Source: Pseudomonadota bacterium (GTDB taxonomy: Bacteria > Pseudomonadota > Gammaproteobacteria > Burkholderiales > Burkholderiaceae_C). From it: a stretch of DNA of 64,000 bases. The translations under genes and the position numbers were made by a program. Below are positions 1 through 8,908 of the stretch, one piece after another (the first letter of the stretch is position 1; the number at the start of each line of letters is the position of its first letter). The notes below the pieces were generated by a model. The model had not been told where the DNA came from and did no database searches. It saw nothing but the letters and a program-made list of their open reading frames with translations. Location: assembly GCA_023387335.1 (NCBI GenBank), contig JAEWIF010000054.1:1-64000 (forward strand). Reading direction: 5' to 3'.

Positions 1-1645
1 TGACGGCGCCGGACGGCTCGGTCTGCGTGGCCACCAGCCCGCTCGGCGTGTAGGTCTGCGACCAGGTGCGGCTGGTGCCGGCGGCGGTGTCGGTCAGTTG
101 CCGGGTGAGCAGCCGGCCGGCGGTGTCGTAGCCGTAGGTGGTGACGAGGTTGCCGGTGGTCTCGGTCACCGGCAGGCGGAGCGTGGGGTGCCAGGTGTAC
201 TGCGTCGTGCGGGCCTCGGCCCGGCCCGCCGCCTCGGTGACCGCCGTGGGCAGGCGACGCGCGGAGTCCCACGTGAACATCGTGGTGATGCCCAGGAAGT
301 CGGCCTGGCTGGCCAGCAGGCTCTGGCTGTCGAAGCTCTGGCTGGCGACGTCGTTGCCGCCCGCCGAGGGCGCGCTGGCGCCGGTGGTGCCCAGGCCGAT
401 GGCGGCGCCGGTCAGCGGCTGGTACTGGTAGGTGCGGGTGAAGCCCAGCGCATCGGTGACGGTGGTGGAGCCGCTCGCGTACTGCACGGTGCTGCGCTCC
501 ACGCCGCCGGCCAGCTCGCTCTGGATGGCGCGGCCCTGGTCGTCGTAGGCGACGGTGGACCCGCGCTGGCCGGATTCGTCGATGACGCCGGTGACGGCGT
601 CGGGCCAGCGGGCGTCTTCGTAGACGTAGGACTTCGACGTCGCGTCCGGGTAGGTGACGGTGGCGAGACGGCCCGTGGCGTCGTAGGCATAGCTCACCGT
701 GGCGCCGGCGAGGGTGGCCGTGGCGATGCGGTTCTGCGCGTCGTGGGTGAAGGTGAGCTTGCGGCCGAAGTGGTTGGTGACCTGCTTGAGGAGGCCGTTG
801 GTGTAGGAGTAGGTGGTGGTCCAGCCGTTGCGGTCGCGGATGGAGAGGACGCGGCCGTTGATGGCGTGGAAGGTCCAGGTGCTGTCGTCCGCCGCCCGTG
901 TGTAGGTGTATTTGTCGAACGTTTCCTGCAGCGTGTCCTGGCTGCCGACGGGCGCCCACAAGCCGGTCCCCGTCACCTTTGCGAAGTTGCTGACGTGGCC
1001 GTCGCCGAACTGGATGACGCGATTCGCGCCGGCACCGAACGTTGTCACCACGCGATGCGCGTGGCTGTGCGCCCAAGGATTGCCGAGCGAGGCCAGCGGC
1101 AGATCGTTCCAGCGGCTCAGGTAATTGCGCGTCAGCGTGAGCGGATGCGGGCCGTGGTCCTCCAGGTCGGTGTGGTGGAAGACCTTCGTGCCGGAAGCCA
1201 GGGCGATCGGGGCGGAGGTGTATGCGACGGGGCGGCGGCAGGTTGCAGCGTCTTCGTTTCGGCTTTGGAGTACCGGCCTGCGCACCGTCTCAGGGGGCGT
1301 GCAGTTTCCGGTTTGCGAGGCGAAATGCCAGTAGTAATAGACGCCTCCACCAACATTGGCATTGCTGTCCTTGAACTCGCAGGCTGATCCGGTGTCGCTG
1401 ATCAATACGAGAGGCTGATCGCTCAGGGAGATCGCCTGCATGGCGCCTCGCATAGCGCGCCGGCAAGCGTCGCTCTTGCTATCGAGAAGTGGCAGCTCTG
1501 CAGAGATATCCCACCACGATCGCACGGAGTACTTGGTGCACTGCACAGCGGTCGCCTGCGTGCTGACGGCGGCCAGCAGAACACCAAGCCACTTCCAGAC
1601 GAGACCTCTCTCGCCTCTTGGCGAACCTCGGTGCAATGCTTCCAT
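1..1645 (-). CDS. RHS/YD-repeat protein, N-terminal part (cut by window edge)
   Basis: The minus strand reads open without a stop from an ATG at 1645 to the window edge, giving 548 residues and no C-terminus. The start is set by AAGGAG five to six bases upstream. An apparent signal segment (VWKWLGVLLAAVSTQATA) is followed by a Cys-containing N-terminal region, then by an RHS-type header (LTLTRNYLSRWN, FGDGHVSNF) and YD-type repeats such as SYAYDATGRLATVTYP and TYGYDTAGRLLTR. Members of this family form large secreted or surface shells that often carry a variable C-terminal toxin; here the C-terminus lies to the left and cannot be seen. Upstream lies a divergent HAD gene. The family is secure; any toxin role is only inference. 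Confidence 0.88.
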   Translation of the reverse strand, partial: MEALHRGSPRGERGLVWKWLGVLLAAVSTQATAVQCTKYSVRSWWDISAELPLLDSKSDACRRAMRGAMQAISLSDQPLVLISDTGSACEFKDSNANVGGGVYYYWHFASQTGNCTPPETVRRPVLQSRNEDAATCRRPVAYTSAPIALASGTKVFHHTDLEDHGPHPLTLTRNYLSRWNDLPLASLGNPWAHSHAHRVVTTFGAGANRVIQFGDGHVSNFAKVTGTGLWAPVGSQDTLQETFDKYTYTRAADDSTWTFHAINGRVLSIRDRNGWTTTYSYTNGLLKQVTNHFGRKLTFTHDAQNRIATATLAGATVSYAYDATGRLATVTYPDATSKSYVYEDARWPDAVTGVIDESGQRGSTVAYDDQGRAIQSELAGGVERSTVQYASGSTTVTDALGFTRTYQYQPLTGAAIGLGTTGASAPSAGGNDVASQSFDSQSLLASQADFLGITTMFTWDSARRLPTAVTEAAGRAEARTTQYTWHPTLRLPVTETTGNLVTTYGYDTAGRLLTRQLTDTAAGTSRTWSQTYTPSGLVATQTEPSGAV

Positions 1646-1705
1646 GGAACTCCTTCGTTGAAGCTGTGCAGTGTCCCGAGCTACTGATCAGTTCGCAATC
1701 CTGTT

Positions 1706-1736
1706 AGTTCTGACGAAAAAAGCCGTCAGTTCTGAC
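1706..1736. promoter_or_regulatory. Direct repeat in RHS/HAD intergenic region
   Basis: The nonamer AGTTCTGAC occurs at 1706-1714 and again at 1728-1736, spaced 22 bp start to start, which is about two helical turns. It lies between the divergent RHS gene and the HAD phosphatase. The spacing would suit a regulator binding on one face of the helix. No -35/-10 pair is obvious. This is a weak call based only on the repeat. Confidence 0.3.
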
Positions 1737-1817
1737 AGGGTGAGGAGCGGGTGCTGCGCTACAACCGGGCGTGCCGTATCCATAAAGCGACGTTTCTGCC
1801 CTCAGCCACTTGCCTGC

Positions 1818-2579
1818 ATGCCCCTCGACCTCCCCCGCATCCGAGCCCTCTGCTTCGACGTCGACGGAACGATCTCCGACACCGACGACCACCTCGTCGC
1901 GCAGCTGGCGAAGTGGATCGACGCCGTCCCCGGCGTGAGCGGCCGGCGCGCGGAGCGGGTGGCGCGGCAGGCGGTGATGGGGCTGGAGACGCCGGTGCAC
2001 GGCGCGTATGCGCGGCTGGACCAGCTGGGCCTCGACGTGCCGCTCACGCGCGTGCGCGACCGCCTGCGCGCGATCAAGCGGCGCAACGCCGATCCTGCGC
2101 ACACGCGCAACCCCGAGGCGATCGACGAGGTGCCGCACGAGATGATGGCGGGCGTGCAGCAGATGATCGAGGCGCTCGCCCAGCACTTCCCGATGTGCAC
2201 CATCTCCACCGGCGGCGCGCCGCGCGTGGAGCGGTTCCTCGAGCACTACGGCGTGCGCCAGCATTTCACCGCCGTGGTCGGCGCGCAGACCACGCGGCGC
2301 ATGAAGCCGCATCCGGAGCCGCTGCTGTTCGCCGCGCGCGAGATGGGCGTCGATCCGCGGGGCTGCCTGATGATCGGCGACACCACCATCGACATCCGCA
2401 CCGGCGTGGCGGCGGGCGCGCAGACGGTGGGCGTGCTGTGCGGGTTCGGCACCGAGCGCGAGCTGCGCGAGGCCGGGGCCGGGTTGATCCTTCGTACGAC
2501 CTCGGACCTGCTCGCGGTGCTGCAACCGGCCGAGGACCCGCTGAAGAAGACCGCGAGCCCTAGAACCGAAATCGAGTGA
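1818..2579 (+). CDS. HAD-superfamily hydrolase (phosphoglycolate phosphatase-like)
   Basis: This 253-residue protein carries all HAD motifs. Motif I is DVDGT with nucleophile D14 and acid D16. Motif II is the Ser/Thr in TISTGGAP. Motif III is the Lys in RRMKPHPEP. Motif IV is MIGDTTID. A helical cap sits between motifs I and II. This set is typical of small-molecule phosphatases such as Gph or beta-phosphoglucomutase relatives; the substrate cannot be read from sequence. An open frame extends upstream to 1671, but the segment before MPLDLPRI does not resemble protein of this family, so the ATG at 1818 is chosen. It is 70 bp upstream of the binding-protein gene and may be co-transcribed with it. 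Confidence 0.85.
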   Translation: MPLDLPRIRALCFDVDGTISDTDDHLVAQLAKWIDAVPGVSGRRAERVARQAVMGLETPVHGAYARLDQLGLDVPLTRVRDRLRAIKRRNADPAHTRNPEAIDEVPHEMMAGVQQMIEALAQHFPMCTISTGGAPRVERFLEHYGVRQHFTAVVGAQTTRRMKPHPEPLLFAAREMGVDPRGCLMIGDTTIDIRTGVAAGAQTVGVLCGFGTERELREAGAGLILRTTSDLLAVLQPAEDPLKKTASPRTEIE

Positions 2580-2649
2580 ACCGCCGGAAGGGCGGCCCCT
2601 ACGCAAAAGACTACATAGGGCATCCCGCGCTTGACGGGACAATCGCGCG

Positions 2650-3780
2650 ATGCTCAACCGTAGAAAGTTCTCCCGTTCCCTGGTCGGCTCCGCCGCCCTG
2701 CTCGCCCTGCCCGTCGTCCGCGCGCAAGGCGAACGCATCGTGCTGGCGCAGTCGGCGCCCTTCGCCGGACCGGCAGCGCAGCTGGGCATCCAGTTCCACA
2801 ACGGCGCGAAGCTGTTCTTCGACCAGGTCAACGCCCAGGGCGGCATCCATCGCAAGCCGGTGGAGATCGTGAAGGTCGACGACGGCTACGAGCCGGACCG
2901 CTGCGCCGAGAACACCCGCAAGCTGCTGGCCGACGATCCGGTGGCGCTGTTCGCGTACGTCGGCACGCCCACCAGCCTGGCCGCGCTGCCGCTCGCCACC
3001 GCCGCCAAGACGCCGTTCTTCGCGCCCTTCACCGGCGCCATGGGCCTGCGCCAGCCGTTCAACCGCTACGCCTTCCACCTGCGCGCCTCGTACAACGACG
3101 AGACCGCGCTGATCGTCAACCAGCTGTGGCAGCTGGGCCGCACCAAGGTGGCGGTGTTCCACCAGAACGACGCCTACGGCAAGGCCGGCCTGGACGGCGT
3201 GACGCTGGCGCTGGCCGCGCACAACGCCAAGCCGGTCGGCGCCGCCACGGTGGAGCGCAACTCGGTGGACGTGGCCGCGGCGGTGAAGTCGCTGGTGGAC
3301 CTGCGGCCGGATGCCATCGTGCAGGTCGGCGCGTACAAGGCCTGCGCGGCCTTCATCAAGGCCGCCAAGGCGGCCGGCTACGGCGGCCTGTTCTACAACG
3401 TGTCGTTCGTGGGCACGCAGGCGCTGGCCGACGAGCTCGGCAAGGACGGCCTGGGCGTGGTGGTGTCGCAGGTGATGCCCTCGCCCTACAGCCCGGCGCG
3501 CGCCATCACGCGCGAGTTCGTGGACGCGGTGAAGAAGGCCGGCGGCGAGCACAACGCCAACTTCTCCAGCATGGAGGGCTACCTGGCCGCCAAGGTGATG
3601 GCCGATGCGCTGCGCCGCGGCCCGCCCAAGATCACCCGCGAGACGGTCGTGGCCAGCCTGGAGGCGCTGGGCCTGCAGTCGTACGGCGGCTTCAACGTCA
3701 GCTTCTCGGCCACCGACCACGTGGCCTCGAAGTTCGTCGAGCTGTCGATGCTGACCGGCGACGGCCGCGTGCGGACCTGA
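2650..3780 (+). CDS. ABC transporter substrate-binding protein, branched-chain amino acid type
   Basis: This 376-residue periplasmic binding protein is of the Leu/Ile/Val-BP type (Peripla_BP_6). The N-terminus has twin arginines (NRRKFSRS), a hydrophobic stretch and a VRAQ cleavage region, so export by Tat or Sec is likely. The mature start IVLAQSAPFAGPAAQLG and the later DDGYEPDRCAENTRKLL are characteristic of the fold. No permease or ATPase gene is adjacent: the neighbours are a HAD phosphatase upstream and a convergent MFS gene downstream. It is therefore an orphan binding protein, a common situation in Comamonadaceae. The ligand could be an amino acid, an aromatic acid or an amide and is unknown. 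Confidence 0.88.
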   Translation: MLNRRKFSRSLVGSAALLALPVVRAQGERIVLAQSAPFAGPAAQLGIQFHNGAKLFFDQVNAQGGIHRKPVEIVKVDDGYEPDRCAENTRKLLADDPVALFAYVGTPTSLAALPLATAAKTPFFAPFTGAMGLRQPFNRYAFHLRASYNDETALIVNQLWQLGRTKVAVFHQNDAYGKAGLDGVTLALAAHNAKPVGAATVERNSVDVAAAVKSLVDLRPDAIVQVGAYKACAAFIKAAKAAGYGGLFYNVSFVGTQALADELGKDGLGVVVSQVMPSPYSPARAITREFVDAVKKAGGEHNANFSSMEGYLAAKVMADALRRGPPKITRETVVASLEALGLQSYGGFNVSFSATDHVASKFVELSMLTGDGRVRT

Positions 3781-3787
3781 CGATCCC

Positions 3788-4999
3788 TCAGGCGGCCCGC
3801 ACCAGCCGCCCGCGGCGCAACAGCAGCAGCTGCGCCGCCAGCCCCAGCGAAGTCCACAGCAGCATCAGCGCGCCCAGGTTCACCTGGCCCTCCTCGTGCG
3901 GGACGGTGCCCACCACGAAGCCGCCGAACGCGCCCAGCAGCTGCTGCGAGAGGCCGGCGACGGCGGCCGCCGAACCGGCCAGCGCGGGGATCAGGCCCAC
4001 GGTGCCGGTGAGCGCCGGCGGCACCAGCAGGCCGTGCCCTACGCCCAGCAGCAGCATCGGCAGGGCCAGCGCCAGCGGGCTGCGCCAGCCCGACCAACCG
4101 AGCACGAGGACCAGCACGAGGCCGGTGATCGTGAGCACCTGGCCCCAGCCCATGATGAAGTGGTCGCTGCGGTGGTGCGCCATCCGCGTGGTGGCCAGGT
4201 TGCCGAAGATGTAGGCGATCGGGATCGCGCCGATGTACCAGCCCAGTTCGTCCGGCCCGACGCCGTAGGCGCGCAGCACCAGCGGCGTGCCGCCCAGGAA
4301 GCTGTAGAAGGTGGCGGTGCAAGCGGACAGCAGCAGCACGTAGAGCAGGAAGGCCGGCTCGCGCGCCAGGCGCGCGTAGCTGTTCGCCAGGCTGCGCAGC
4401 CCGCCGGCGGCCGGCTGCCGCGGCTTCAGGTCCGGCAGGCCCTTCCAGGCGGCGACCATCAGCACGACGGCGAGTCCCGTCATCACGGCGAAGCTGGCCT
4501 GCCAGCCGACCCGCACATGCAGCTGGCCGCCCAGCAGCGTGCTCACCGGCGGCACCACGCCCATGCTCATGCCGATGAAGGCCATCACCCGCGTGCGGTC
4601 GGGGCCCTGGAACAGGTCCTGCACCATCGCGCGGGCCGTCACCATGCCGGCCGCGCTGCCCGCGCCCTGCAGCACGCGACCGAGCGTGAGCATCGACAGG
4701 TCCGGCGCGACGGCCGCGACCAGCGAGCCGAGGGCCGCGATCACCAGCCCCGACAACAGCACCGGCTTGCGGCCGAAGCGGTCGGAGAGCGGCCCGTACA
4801 CCAGCTGCATGCCGCCGTAGGCCGCGACGAAGCCGCTGAAGGTGAGCTGCACCGCCGCCTGGGTGCTGCCGAAGGTGGTGGGCCAGTCCTGCATCGAAGG
4901 CAGGCAGATCGTCATCGCCAGCAGGCCGAAGGCGAGCTGGCCGACCAGGTTGGCCATCAGCAGGAAGTGGCTGGGGGACTTGTCGGTGGATGCGCTCAT
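3788..4999 (-). CDS. MFS multidrug exporter, Bcr/CflA family
   Basis: This 403-residue protein has about twelve hydrophobic segments. The MFS signature between TM2 and TM3 is GPLSDRFGRKPVLLSG, and the N-terminus LLAMTICLPSMQDWPTTFG is typical of Bcr/CflA drug:proton antiporters. A much longer open frame runs upstream on the same strand, but that part is antisense to hrpA coding, so the ATG at 4999 is the start. The hrpA stop and this ATG share one base (TGATG), so translation is coupled to hrpA. The gene ends convergently 7 bp from the binding-protein gene. The substrate is unknown. Confidence 0.9.
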   Translation of the reverse strand: MSASTDKSPSHFLLMANLVGQLAFGLLAMTICLPSMQDWPTTFGSTQAAVQLTFSGFVAAYGGMQLVYGPLSDRFGRKPVLLSGLVIAALGSLVAAVAPDLSMLTLGRVLQGAGSAAGMVTARAMVQDLFQGPDRTRVMAFIGMSMGVVPPVSTLLGGQLHVRVGWQASFAVMTGLAVVLMVAAWKGLPDLKPRQPAAGGLRSLANSYARLAREPAFLLYVLLLSACTATFYSFLGGTPLVLRAYGVGPDELGWYIGAIPIAYIFGNLATTRMAHHRSDHFIMGWGQVLTITGLVLVLVLGWSGWRSPLALALPMLLLGVGHGLLVPPALTGTVGLIPALAGSAAAVAGLSQQLLGAFGGFVVGTVPHEEGQVNLGALMLLWTSLGLAAQLLLLRRGRLVRAA

Positions 5000-7900
5000 C
5001 AGCTGTTCAACTGCGTCCAGACCTTTTCCAGCCGCTTGATGCTCACCGGCTGCGGCGTGCGCAGCTCCTGCGCGAACAGGCTCACGCGCAGCTCCTCCAG
5101 CAGCCAGCGCAGCTCCTGCATGCGGTCGTCCACCTGGCCCTTGCGCTCGGCCACCAGGCGCCAGTAGCGCTGCTCCTGCGGCTTCACGTCGGTCATGCGC
5201 GCCGTGTCGCGGGCAGGGTCGGCACGCAGCTTGTCCAGGCGCAACGTGATCGCCTTCAGGTAGCGCGGCAGGTGCTGCAGCGCCGGCCACGGCGTCTGCG
5301 CCAGGAAGTGCCGGGGCATCAGCCGCTGCAGCTGCTGCTGGGCGTCGGCGGTGGCGTCGGGATGGCCCTTGGTGTCCTTGATCTTGCGCGCGGCCGTGGC
5401 GTATTCGGCCAGCACGGTGCCGGCCAGGCGCGCCACTTCGTTGGCGATGAGCGTCAAGCGCCCGCGGCCTTCGTCGACGCGGCGCTTGAACGAGGCCTCG
5501 TCGGCCGGCAGCGGATCGAGCAGGAAGGCGCGGTCGAGCGCCACCTCGATGATCTGCTGCCGCAGTTCCTCCTGCGTGCCCAGCGGCATGAAGGCCACGG
5601 CCATCTTCTGCAGGTCGGGGATGTTCTTCTCGAGGTACTTGAGCGCGTCCTTCAGCTGCAGCGCGAACAGGCGGCGCAGGCCGACACGGTGTTTCGCCGC
5701 GGCGACTTCGGGCTCGTCGAAGACTTCGATGACGACGGCGTCGGTCTGGTCGACCAGCGCGGGAAAACCGATGAGGCTGGTGCTGCCCTTGCGCACTTCC
5801 ATGAGCTCGGGAAGCTCGCCGAAGGACCAGCTGGCATGCCTCGCGCCCTCGCCCCCTCCTGCTTGCGGGAGCGCGTTGGCGCGAGGGGCCTTTTCCTTTT
5901 CGGCAGCCGCGGAGGGAGAGACCACCGCGGGCGCCGCCGCTGTCTTCAACCCCGCCAGCGCCTGGAAAGCCCCGCGGGCCTTCACGCCCAGTTCCGCCTT
6001 CAGCGCCCCGAGGTTGCGACCCGTCCCGAGCTGCCGTCCATGCTCGTCCACCACGCGAAAGTTCATGAACAGGTGGGCCGGCACCATGTCGAGCTTGAAG
6101 TCGGTGCGCTTGACGTCCAGCGAAGTCTGCTCGCGCACCATCTTCAGCAGCACTTCCACCAGCGAGCCCACCGCCCAGCGCTCCGTGGTGGTGAGCTCGC
6201 CCGCCATGCGCGCCGCCGATTCGGGCAGCGGGACGAAGCGCGAGCGCGGCTTCTGGGGCAGGCTCTTGAGCAGCGCCTGCACCTTGTCCTTGAGCATGCC
6301 GGGCACCAGCCACTCTGCGCGGTCGTCGCTCACCTGGTTCAGCACGAACAGCGGCACCGTCACCGTGAGGCCGTCGCGGGCGTCGCCGGGCTCGTGCAGG
6401 TAGGTCGCGGCGCAGTCCACGCCGCCCAGGCGCAGGGTCTTGGGGAAGGCGTCGGTGGTGATGCCCGCGGCCTCGTGCCGCATCAGCTCGTCGCGCGTCA
6501 GCTTCAGCAGGTGCGGATTGGCGCGGCTCTCCTGCCGGTACCAGCCTTCGAAGGTGTGGCCGTTGTAGACGTCGGCCGGGATCTGCTGGTCGTAGAACGC
6601 GTAGATCAGCTCCTCGTCCACCAGCACGTCCTGGCGGCGCGACTTGTGTTCCAGCTCCTCGACCTGCCGCACCATCTTCAGGTTGGCGGCCAGGAACGGC
6701 AGCCGCGTGTCCCACTGGCCTGCCACCAGGCCTTCGCGGATGAAGATCTCGCGCGCGCCCTGCTGGTCCACGCGCGCGAAAGGCACGCGGCGGCCGCTGT
6801 AGATCACCAGGCCGTACAGCGTGGCGCGCTCCAGCGCCATCACCTCGGCGCTCTTCTTTTCCCAGTGCGGATCGAGCAGCTGCTTGCGCAAAAGGTGCCC
6901 GGCCACCTCCTCCACCCATTGCGGCTCGATGTTGGCGATGCCGCGGCCGAAGAGGCGCGTGGTCTCGACCAGTTCGGCCGCAACGATCCACCGACCGGGG
7001 CGCTTCTTGAGATGTGCGCCGGGGTGGCGATAAAACTTGATCCCGCGCGCGCCGAGGTAGACGTCCTCGTCCTCCATCTTCCAGCCGATGTTGCCCAGCA
7101 GGCCGGCCAGCATGGACTTGTGCAGCGCCTCGTAGCCGGCGGCATGCGTGTTCATGCGCCATTTGTGCTCGGACACCACGGTGTTCAGCTGCGAATGGAT
7201 GTCTTTCCACTCGCGCACGCGGCGCACGTTGACGAAGTTCTGGCGCAGCAGCGATTCGTACTGGCGATTCGAGAGGCGATGGTCGGTGCCGTGGCCGCCG
7301 CGCGCGGTGTCCAGCCATTCCCACAGGCGCAGGTAGCCGGAGAACTCGCTCTTCTCGTCGTCGAACTTGGCGTGCTGCTGGTCGGCCTGGGCCTGCAGCT
7401 CCAGCGGCCGGTCGCGCACGTCCTGCACCGAGAGCGCCGACGCGATCACCAGCACCTCGGCCAGCGCGCCGCGCTCGCGGCCTTCCAGGATCATGCGGGC
7501 GACACGAGGGTCGAGCGGCAGGCGCGCGAGCTCACGGCCGACCGGCGTGAGCTCGTTGGCATCGTCCACCGCGCCGAGTTCGTTGAGCAGCTGGTAGCCG
7601 TCGGCGATGGCGCGCCGCTGCGGCGCCTCGATGAAGGGGAAGTCCTCCACGCTGCCCAGGTGCAGCGCCTTCATGCGCAGGATCACGCCGGCCAGCGAGG
7701 AGCGGAGGATCTCCGGGTCGGAAAAGCGCGGACGCGCGTTGAAGTCGGCCTCGTCGTACAGGCGGATGCAGATGCCGTTGGCGACGCGGCCGCAGCGGCC
7801 CGCGCGCTGGTTGGCCGCGGCCTGGCTGACCGGCTCGACCAGCAGCTGTTCCACCTTGCTGCGGAAGCTGTAGCGCTTGACCCGGGCCGTGCCGGCGTCG

Positions 7901-8880
7901 ATCACGTAGCGGATGCCCGGCACGGTGAGCGAGGTCTCGGCCACGTTGGTGGCCAGCACGATGCGGCGGCCCGAATGCGACTCGAACACCCGGTCCTGCT
8001 CGGCCTGCGACAGGCGCGAGAACAGCGGCAGCACGTCGGCGTTGCGCGTCAGCGGGCTGTGCGACAGGTGCTTGCGCAGGTGGTCGGCGGCTTCGCGGAT
8101 CTCGCGCTCGCCGGGCAGGAAGACGAGGATGTCGCCGGCGGCGTTGCCCTGCCACAGCTCGTCCACCCCGTCGGCGATGGCCTCGTCCAGCCCGTAGTCG
8201 CGCGACTCCTCGAACGGCCGGTAGCGCTGCTCCACCGGGTACATGCGGCCGGAGACGTAGATGATCGGCGCCTTGCCCCGGGCCGAGGCGAAGTGCTCGG
8301 CGAAGCGGTCGGCGTCGATCGTGGCCGAGGTGACCACGATCTTCAGGTCGGGCCGGCGCGGCAGCAGCTGCCGCAGGTAGCCCAGCAGGAAATCGATGTT
8401 CAGGCTGCGTTCGTGGGCCTCGTCGATGATCAGCGTGTCGTAGGCCTGCAGCAGCGGGTCGGTCTGGGTCTCGGCGAGCAGGATGCCGTCGGTCATCAGC
8501 TTGACCGAGGCGTCGCGCGAGAGCCGGTCCTGGAAGCGGACCTTGAAGCCCACCACCTCGCCCAGCGGCGTCTCCAGCTCCTCGGCGATGCGGCGCGCCA
8601 CGCTGGAGGCGGCGATGCGGCGCGGCTGGGTGTGGCCGATCAGGCGGCCCTTCTCGCCGGGCCTGGCGTTGAGCTTGCCGCGGCCCATGGCCAGGGCGAT
8701 CTTGGGCAGCTGGGTCGTCTTGCCCGAGCCGGTCTCGCCGCAGACGATGACCACCTGGTGCTGCGCCATGGCCTGCGCGATCTCGTCGCGCTTGCCGGAG
8801 ACGGGCAGCGATTCGGGAAAAGTGATGCGGGGAGCGGGCAAGGCGGCGGAGAGAACGGCGACTGCGCCGCGGCGGCGCAA
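4999..8880 (-). CDS. hrpA: ATP-dependent RNA helicase HrpA
   Basis: This protein of about 1293 residues is a DEAH-box helicase. Walker A is GETGSGKT (48-55), motif II is DEAH (153-156) and motif III is SAT (185-187). Helicase C, HA2 and OB-fold regions follow, then the large DUF3418-type C-terminal half typical of bacterial HrpA. HrpA acts on mRNA and helps rescue stalled ribosomes in E. coli. The start is uncertain: TTG at 8880 is used, another TTG lies about 13 codons downstream, and no ATG precedes the conserved PRITFPESLPVSGKRDEI. Around residues 998-1014 a palindromic element is read through in frame (see the repeat at 5839). The MFS gene is translationally coupled downstream. Confidence 0.93.
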   Translation of the reverse strand: MRRRGAVAVLSAALPAPRITFPESLPVSGKRDEIAQAMAQHQVVIVCGETGSGKTTQLPKIALAMGRGKLNARPGEKGRLIGHTQPRRIAASSVARRIAEELETPLGEVVGFKVRFQDRLSRDASVKLMTDGILLAETQTDPLLQAYDTLIIDEAHERSLNIDFLLGYLRQLLPRRPDLKIVVTSATIDADRFAEHFASARGKAPIIYVSGRMYPVEQRYRPFEESRDYGLDEAIADGVDELWQGNAAGDILVFLPGEREIREAADHLRKHLSHSPLTRNADVLPLFSRLSQAEQDRVFESHSGRRIVLATNVAETSLTVPGIRYVIDAGTARVKRYSFRSKVEQLLVEPVSQAAANQRAGRCGRVANGICIRLYDEADFNARPRFSDPEILRSSLAGVILRMKALHLGSVEDFPFIEAPQRRAIADGYQLLNELGAVDDANELTPVGRELARLPLDPRVARMILEGRERGALAEVLVIASALSVQDVRDRPLELQAQADQQHAKFDDEKSEFSGYLRLWEWLDTARGGHGTDHRLSNRQYESLLRQNFVNVRRVREWKDIHSQLNTVVSEHKWRMNTHAAGYEALHKSMLAGLLGNIGWKMEDEDVYLGARGIKFYRHPGAHLKKRPGRWIVAAELVETTRLFGRGIANIEPQWVEEVAGHLLRKQLLDPHWEKKSAEVMALERATLYGLVIYSGRRVPFARVDQQGAREIFIREGLVAGQWDTRLPFLAANLKMVRQVEELEHKSRRQDVLVDEELIYAFYDQQIPADVYNGHTFEGWYRQESRANPHLLKLTRDELMRHEAAGITTDAFPKTLRLGGVDCAATYLHEPGDARDGLTVTVPLFVLNQVSDDRAEWLVPGMLKDKVQALLKSLPQKPRSRFVPLPESAARMAGELTTTERWAVGSLVEVLLKMVREQTSLDVKRTDFKLDMVPAHLFMNFRVVDEHGRQLGTGRNLGALKAELGVKARGAFQALAGLKTAAAPAVVSPSAAAEKEKAPRANALPQAGGGEGARHASWSFGELPELMEVRKGSTSLIGFPALVDQTDAVVIEVFDEPEVAAAKHRVGLRRLFALQLKDALKYLEKNIPDLQKMAVAFMPLGTQEELRQQIIEVALDRAFLLDPLPADEASFKRRVDEGRGRLTLIANEVARLAGTVLAEYATAARKIKDTKGHPDATADAQQQLQRLMPRHFLAQTPWPALQHLPRYLKAITLRLDKLRADPARDTARMTDVKPQEQRYWRLVAERKGQVDDRMQELRWLLEELRVSLFAQELRTPQPVSIKRLEKVWTQLNS
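5839..5886. repeat. REP-like palindrome inside hrpA
   Basis: The arms CCTCGCGCC (5839-5847) and GGCGCGAGG (5878-5886) are perfect reverse complements. A second inner stem, CTCCTGC with GCGGGAG, sits around a short loop. The element is translated in the hrpA frame as ANALPQAGGGEGAR, a low-complexity linker of the kind produced when interspersed palindromes are read through in Burkholderiales. Flanking hrpA coding is intact. The element is seen directly; calling it an inserted REP-type repeat is inference. Confidence 0.5.
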
Positions 8881-8908
8881 ACCCGGGATTATCGTGCCGG
8901 CACCGGCA

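Noticed and set aside
98..1387. A 429-residue open frame on the plus strand
   Set aside because: It is the antisense of the RHS gene. Its Val/Gly/Ala/Arg-only composition is typical of GC-rich shadow frames, while the minus strand reads as clear YD repeats from a good start.
3788..7324. A single 1178-residue minus-strand protein ending as an MFS exporter
   Set aside because: The upstream 770 residues are an out-of-frame reading of hrpA; the MFS start at 4999 with a TGATG junction explains the real gene.
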